A stretch of 10,694 nt of DNA. Origin: Acetobacteraceae bacterium (GTDB taxonomy: Bacteria; Pseudomonadota; Alphaproteobacteria; Acetobacterales; Acetobacteraceae). A model generated the notes under the pieces. The model saw nothing but the letters and a program-made list of their open reading frames with translations. It made no database searches and was not told the origin of the DNA. The first letter of the stretch is position 1. Each line of letters starts with the position of its first letter. A program made the translations under genes and the position numbers. This document shows positions 7,209 to 10,694 of the stretch, in pieces. Where the stretch lies: the NCBI GenBank assembly GCA_003164305.1, contig PLSZ01000200.1, positions 528 to 11,221 of the forward strand. The letters run 5' to 3'.

Positions 7209-7790
7209 TCAGGCCGCGTCCGCGTCGCCGGGTTCCGGCGTCTCGAGTTCCACGTCGGCGTAGATCTCGGACAGCGGAATGGCGACGTCGATCTCCGGCA
7301 TCACGAGGGTGTCGCCGGTAATCAGAGCGCTGCCGATCCAGTCTTCCCCGCGGCGCGTGAAGACCGTGGCGGCGATGCTGTCGGGTTCCAGTATGACGTA
7401 GCGCTGGATCGACGGTGTCGCCTGATATTCCCGCAATTTCTCGATCCGGTCGATGCGGGAGGTGCCCGGGCTGAGGACCTCGAAAACAACGACAGGGTCC
7501 CGGATGACGGTATCGCCCCGCCCGAGGGGCGTGCATGATACGACCGCATCCGGATAGCGAATACGGCCAACGACCTCGATCTTCATGGTGGGGCCGCGAA
7601 CCCGGCATCGCTTGCCCATCAGTCGCGTATCCAGAAGCGTCCGTAGCCGGGTGCCAATTCCCTCATGCACCTCGGTTCCGCCGGTCATCGCGACCGGCTC
7701 GAACCCGTCGAATTCCCAGCGCGCTTCCTGCCGTTCCTCCCAGGCGAGGAACTCCTGGACCGACATTGGATGCTGAAACGCGACGCTCAT
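7209..7790 (-). CDS. Uma2-family (DUF820) putative PD-(D/E)XK endonuclease
   Basis: This 193-residue protein has the Uma2 fold signature. HPMSVQEFLAWEER is followed by RWEFDGFEPVAM, with Glu26 in the position of the conserved early acid. Then come RIRYPDAVVS with Asp81, PVVVFEVLSPGTS with Glu104, and EKLREYQ with Lys118, which together form the presumed metal-binding nuclease core. Family members are numerous in cyanobacteria and scattered in proteobacteria, and their biological substrate is largely unknown. The start at 7790 is preferred over a codon nine residues earlier because TGAGAG lies just upstream and homology begins here. It lies 39 bases downstream of the dehydratase gene on the same strand, so it may be cotranscribed, but no functional link is evident. 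Stand-alone copies are often mobile; no transposon ends are seen here. Confidence 0.88.
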   Translation of the reverse strand: MSVAFQHPMSVQEFLAWEERQEARWEFDGFEPVAMTGGTEVHEGIGTRLRTLLDTRLMGKRCRVRGPTMKIEVVGRIRYPDAVVSCTPLGRGDTVIRDPVVVFEVLSPGTSRIDRIEKLREYQATPSIQRYVILEPDSIAATVFTRRGEDWIGSALITGDTLVMPEIDVAIPLSEIYADVELETPEPGDADAA

Positions 7791-7829
7791 GCTCTCAGCA
7801 TAGCAGGTCCCCGCCACGATGTCCCGCGT

Positions 7830-9023
7830 TCAGGCCTCCAACTCGACCTTCGCCTCGATTCGAGCCTCCTCCAGATCCATGCCCAGACCTGGCTGTGTGG
7901 GATGCGTCAGAACACCGTTCGCCGGCTCCAGCCGATGTGCCAGGAAGAACTGGTTGATGGCGTTCCACTTCACCAGATACTCCTGATACGGCGTCAGAAT
8001 GGGCGACTGCGCCAGAGTGAAGTGCAACCCCGCCGGCGTGGAGTGCCCGTGCGGAATGACGATCAGGTCGGCCGCGCGCGCCATCGCGGCGATCTTCAGC
8101 GTTTCCGACAGCCCGCCAGCCCAATAAATGTCCGGCTGCAACACATCCAACGCCTCGGCGTCGATGAAACGCTTAAAGCCCCAACTTGTATATTCGTGCT
8201 CCGCGCCGGACAGCGGGATCGCGGTCGAGTCCTTGACCCGCCGGTAACTCTCGATCCGGTCCGGCATCACGCATTCCTCCAGCCAACGGGGGCGGTATTC
8301 TTCGATGCGCTCGGCCAGTTCGATGGCGTAAATCGGGTCGAACGACTGCCAGCAATCCAGCATGATGTCGTAATCGTCGCCCAACGTTTCCCTCAGCGTG
8401 CGCACCAGCGCGACGTTTTGCTTCATACCGTCGTAACCGCTCATCGGGCCGTGCCGAAAGAACCATTTCTGCGCCGGATACCCCAACGCCTGGTATTCCG
8501 CGGCCCGCGCCCGCACCCGCCCCATGTCGAGCACGTTGAAGCCCAGCATGGAGGCGTAGCAGGGCACCGTGTCGCGCGTCGGGCCGCCGAGCAACCGATA
8601 CACCGGCTGACCCAGCCAGCGGCCCTTCAGATCCCACAGCGCGCAGTCGACCGCGCTGATCGCCAGCATCGCGTCGCCCTGGCGGCCATGCACCATGAAG
8701 CGGTGCATCTGGTCCCACAGCATCTCATGCGCGATCGGATCCTGGTTCAGCAGCAGCGGCCGCAGCCGTTTGACGACATACAGCGCCACCATGTCAGGCA
8801 GCGGACCGGCGATGCCATGCGGACCCTCGTCCGTTTCGATACGGAGAAAATGCTGCTCCATGCGGTAATGCGCGGGATCGAGCTGCACGCCACCCTCGAA
8901 ATCGTCGCGCGAGCGATACGCGGGATAGATGTCGATCGGCCGCACCAGACGTTCTTCCCAGAACGGCCCTTGGGTTTCCATCGTCCCGGTCAGCCGGAAC
9001 AGGCGAACGGCGGTGATGCGCAT
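7830..9023 (-). CDS. Enolase-superfamily sugar-acid dehydratase, L-rhamnonate-dehydratase-like
   Basis: This 397-residue member of the mandelate-racemase branch probably dehydrates a sugar acid to a 2-keto-3-deoxy acid, using Mg2+. The three metal ligands are Asp223 (IMLDCWQSFD), Glu249 (RWLEECVMPD) and Glu275 (LSGAEHEYT). The Asp298 (LQPDIYWAGGLS) and His325 (VIPHGHST) dyad is the general base of this group. The barrel motifs resemble L-rhamnonate dehydratase most, including DCW, EEC, GEH-like and PHG blocks, and the length matches. No KxK motif ends the second strand, as in that subgroup. The 20s loop reads GPFWEERLVRPIDIYPAY; the histidine important in RhmD is not evident there, so the substrate may differ. 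ATG at 9023 has a strong GGGAGG ribosome site. No aldolase, kinase or transporter of the pathway is adjacent. Confidence 0.9.
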   Translation of the reverse strand: MRITAVRLFRLTGTMETQGPFWEERLVRPIDIYPAYRSRDDFEGGVQLDPAHYRMEQHFLRIETDEGPHGIAGPLPDMVALYVVKRLRPLLLNQDPIAHEMLWDQMHRFMVHGRQGDAMLAISAVDCALWDLKGRWLGQPVYRLLGGPTRDTVPCYASMLGFNVLDMGRVRARAAEYQALGYPAQKWFFRHGPMSGYDGMKQNVALVRTLRETLGDDYDIMLDCWQSFDPIYAIELAERIEEYRPRWLEECVMPDRIESYRRVKDSTAIPLSGAEHEYTSWGFKRFIDAEALDVLQPDIYWAGGLSETLKIAAMARAADLIVIPHGHSTPAGLHFTLAQSPILTPYQEYLVKWNAINQFFLAHRLEPANGVLTHPTQPGLGMDLEEARIEAKVELEA

Positions 9024-9091
9024 GGGTCAGGCCTCCCTCTGTTGGAAAGGTCAAAGCCTGGGCCGGCGCCGTTGGCAAGGGCCGCGGCCGG

Positions 9092-10393
9092 TCACCCCGC
9101 CCCCGCCGCGTGCAGTGCCGCCGCCACGTCCCGGTCCGCGCCATCGACGTGCCGGATCAGCCACTCCTGCAAATAGCGCGCGACCAGGCTGACGCTCAGC
9201 CCGGTGCCATCCAGCCGCAACCCATGCAAATCGCCGAGCAACCGGCGGTGCATATTCGCGTGCGCCGCGACGCCGCTGTACTTCACGCTCCGCATCAGAC
9301 GTTCCTCGCAGGCGAAGTGGAAGCCGGTGTAGCGGATCACTTCGCGCAACGCCGCGTCATGCTGCTCCCCGTTGCGCAGCGCCGCGACCAGATCGTTCAA
9401 CAGCGCCACGAGCCTGGCGTGCTGCTCGTCGATCTCCGCGACGCCGACCTCATAAGCCACATCCCACACCAGCGGCGCGGGGATCGCGTCTCCTGGGCAG
9501 GCCGGCTCAGCCCAGACCGAGCAACCGCGGCCGTGCCGCTTGGCCACGTAGAGAGCCCGATCTGCCGCCGCGAGCAAATGATCGACCGTTCCCGCATGCT
9601 CCGGATAGATCGCGATCCCGGCGCTGGCACCGACCGTGACCTCGTATTTGCCGAGATCGATCGGCAGCCGCGCCAATTCCACCAACCGGTCGGCCGCCAG
9701 CATCGCGTCGCCCCGCGCCGACAACACCGTCAGCAGCACCGCGAACTCATCCCCTCCTGGGCGGGCGACCGTATCGGTATCGCGCAGGCCCGCGAGGAAC
9801 CGCGCGGCGATCCGCTGCAACACCATGTCGCCAACGTCATGACCGTGGCGGTCGTTGACCTCCTTGAAGCCGTCCAGGTCCAGCGAGACAACCGCGAACA
9901 ATCCCGCCGTCCGTCGCGCCGACAGCACCGCCACGCGCAACCGGTCGGCGAACATCGCGCGGTTCCCAAGCCCGGTCAGCGGGTCGGAGTAAGCCAGCAA
10001 ATTCAGCCGCGCCGTTTCCCGGAACCGGTCGGTGATGTCCTGCGCGAAAATGGCGAGCAACGCTTCGCCGCCGGCCATCAGACGCTCGAACCGCAACTCG
10101 ACCTCGAACGTCTCGCCATCGCCGCGCAACGCCTCCGCGACACAAATCCACGGCAGCGCGGAATCGGACCGCAACGCGGCGTCAACCGCGTCTCGGTCGG
10201 CCAGCACGAGCAAATCGAGCACCGATCCGGTCGCCGGTCCGGTTCGGCCAAACAGGTTGTCGAACGCACGGTTGGTGAACAGCAATCCTCGCTGATCCGC
10301 GAGGGCCAGCGCGATCAAATGACTGTTGACCAGCAACGATGCGAACACGGTGGTATCGGTCCGGACAGCTGAATTTGTAATGCCGATCGACAT
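9092..10393 (-). CDS. PAS-GGDEF-bacteriohaemerythrin fusion, putative oxygen- or redox-responsive diguanylate cyclase
   Basis: This 433-residue cytoplasmic protein has three parts. Residues about 15-125 form a PAS-like sensor (LIALALADQRGLLFTNRAF, ending FAQDITDRFRE). Residues about 130-295 form a GGDEF domain, starting SDPLTGLGNR, with metal residue Asp172, an intact GGDEF at 213-217, and the inhibitory-site motif RxxD (204-207) five residues before it. An active, product-inhibited diguanylate cyclase making c-di-GMP is therefore expected. Residues about 310-425 are a bacteriohaemerythrin with the full diiron ligand set: His325, His359, Glu363, His378, His382, His415 and Asp420. The start at 10393 precedes the PAS region directly but has a weak ribosome site (GGGA); ATG at 10438 and 10477 are alternatives. 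The stop is 68 bases before the dehydratase gene. Confidence 0.92.
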   Translation of the reverse strand: MSIGITNSAVRTDTTVFASLLVNSHLIALALADQRGLLFTNRAFDNLFGRTGPATGSVLDLLVLADRDAVDAALRSDSALPWICVAEALRGDGETFEVELRFERLMAGGEALLAIFAQDITDRFRETARLNLLAYSDPLTGLGNRAMFADRLRVAVLSARRTAGLFAVVSLDLDGFKEVNDRHGHDVGDMVLQRIAARFLAGLRDTDTVARPGGDEFAVLLTVLSARGDAMLAADRLVELARLPIDLGKYEVTVGASAGIAIYPEHAGTVDHLLAAADRALYVAKRHGRGCSVWAEPACPGDAIPAPLVWDVAYEVGVAEIDEQHARLVALLNDLVAALRNGEQHDAALREVIRYTGFHFACEERLMRSVKYSGVAAHANMHRRLLGDLHGLRLDGTGLSVSLVARYLQEWLIRHVDGADRDVAAALHAAGAG

Positions 10394-10628
10394 ATTGTTT
10401 GTCCCGCGAAGGCAGCCTGTTCCGCAATCCGGCGGCATGATGCCGCTCGCCCCCGGCGGCGGGCTAATGCATCGCATCGGTAACTTTATAATTCGTTAAC
10501 GGCACGATTTTCGCGCGGCCGCGGTGCGAGGAACTCCGGTCGCTGCTTCGGATCAGCCCCTCGCGGTCCGAAGATGGGATCCTGAGCGTCCGAACTCATA
10601 CCAGGCGTCCGAAACATTGACCCACGTC
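10394..10628. other. Non-coding region upstream of the GGDEF-haemerythrin gene
   Basis: I find no supportable gene in the last 301 bases of the window. This part holds a GC-rich segment, then an AT-rich patch at 10481-10500 containing TATAAT (plus strand, 10487-10492) and TATAAA on the minus strand (10485-10490), possibly part of a promoter for the leftward gene. No matching -35 box is clear on either strand. GTCCGAA occurs three times on the plus strand, at 10566, 10588 and 10607, and once inverted in part as TTCGGA at 10547. The REP-like elements follow. Confidence 0.5.
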
Positions 10629-10651
10629 ATGGCTCGGCTTGACCGAGCCAT
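10629..10651. repeat. REP-like intergenic palindrome, first copy
   Basis: ATGGCTCGG and CCGAGCCAT form a perfect nine-base-pair stem around a CTTGA loop. The pattern of a GC-rich palindrome opening in ATGG, with a CTTGA loop and closing in CCAT, resembles dispersed intergenic palindromes found in many copies in alphaproteobacterial genomes. There is no T-run on either side, so a classical intrinsic terminator is unlikely. A second, inverted copy starts at 10678. Confidence 0.65.
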
Positions 10652-10656
10652 CGCTC

Positions 10657-10673
10657 GACGCAAACTGTGCGTC
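10657..10673. repeat. Short hairpin between the two REP-like copies
   Basis: GACGCA and TGCGTC are exact reverse complements separated by AACTG. The hairpin sits midway between the two REP-like palindromes, as spacer hairpins do in bacterial interspersed mosaic elements. Confidence 0.4.
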
Positions 10674-10677
10674 TGCT

Positions 10678-10694
10678 GATGGCCCGGTCGAGCC
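10678..10694. repeat. REP-like palindrome, second inverted copy, cut by the window edge
   Basis: The 17 bases GATGGCCCGGTCGAGCC match the reverse complement of the first copy (10636-10652) at 15 of 17 positions. The element therefore appears in inverted orientation relative to the first. Its second arm lies beyond the window. Confidence 0.6.

Noticed and set aside
7665..9176. 503-codon plus-strand open frame
   Set aside because: It runs antisense through the Uma2 start and the whole dehydratase gene, both of which have intact catalytic residues on the minus strand.
9110..10372. 420-codon plus-strand open frame
   Set aside because: It is an antisense shadow of the PAS-GGDEF-haemerythrin gene; its length is due to high GC and its translation is Gln/Arg/His-rich.
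10629..10651. Intrinsic transcription terminator
   Set aside because: The stem is strong but no T-run follows on either strand, and a similar inverted copy nearby favours a dispersed repeat.

Overview
The window is a high-GC stretch of an alphaproteobacterial chromosome. The best guess is Rhodospirillales, possibly Acetobacteraceae. This is inferred from base composition and from an IalB-family gene directly upstream of rlmN, an arrangement familiar in alphaproteobacteria. There is no rRNA, tRNA, CRISPR array, prophage or insertion sequence. Most genes look like ordinary chromosomal genes, with one small accessory-looking insert near the left end.

Left part (1-1731): the N-terminal 282 codons of a haem catalase run leftward off the window edge. 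Divergent from it is a two-gene MNT nucleotidyltransferase/HEPN cassette. It overlaps by 14 bases and is visibly poorer in G+C than its surroundings, which suggests a transferred toxin-antitoxin-like module.

Centre-left (1830-5740): a leftward operon encodes a secreted IalB-family protein and RlmN, the 23S rRNA/tRNA A-methylating radical-SAM enzyme; the rlmN start codon lies inside the end of the upstream gene. Divergent from it is a SAM-dependent methyltransferase with an extra C-terminal module resembling PqqD. Its 3' end overlaps tail-to-tail, by 77 bases, with the gene of an XRE/MmyB-type regulator.

Centre-right (5741-7790): the XRE regulator is divergent from a DsbA-family, HCCA-isomerase-like (kappa-GST-like) protein. 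The intergenic region holds an inverted repeat that could be an operator. Next come a leftward gene for an unrecognised single-pass membrane protein, with a 21-base near-perfect palindrome touching its Shine-Dalgarno sequence, and a leftward Uma2-family putative nuclease.

Right part (7830-10694): leftward genes encode an enolase-superfamily sugar-acid dehydratase of the rhamnonate-dehydratase type and a PAS-GGDEF-bacteriohaemerythrin fusion, probably an oxygen- or redox-responsive diguanylate cyclase. The last 300 bases are non-coding and end in an inverted pair of REP-like palindromes, the second cut by the window edge.

No single new multi-gene system is obvious. The most unusual items are the MNT/HEPN cassette with a non-canonical HEPN partner, the methyltransferase-PqqD-like fusion, the C-terminal haemerythrin on a cyclase, and the palindrome at 7071-7091.
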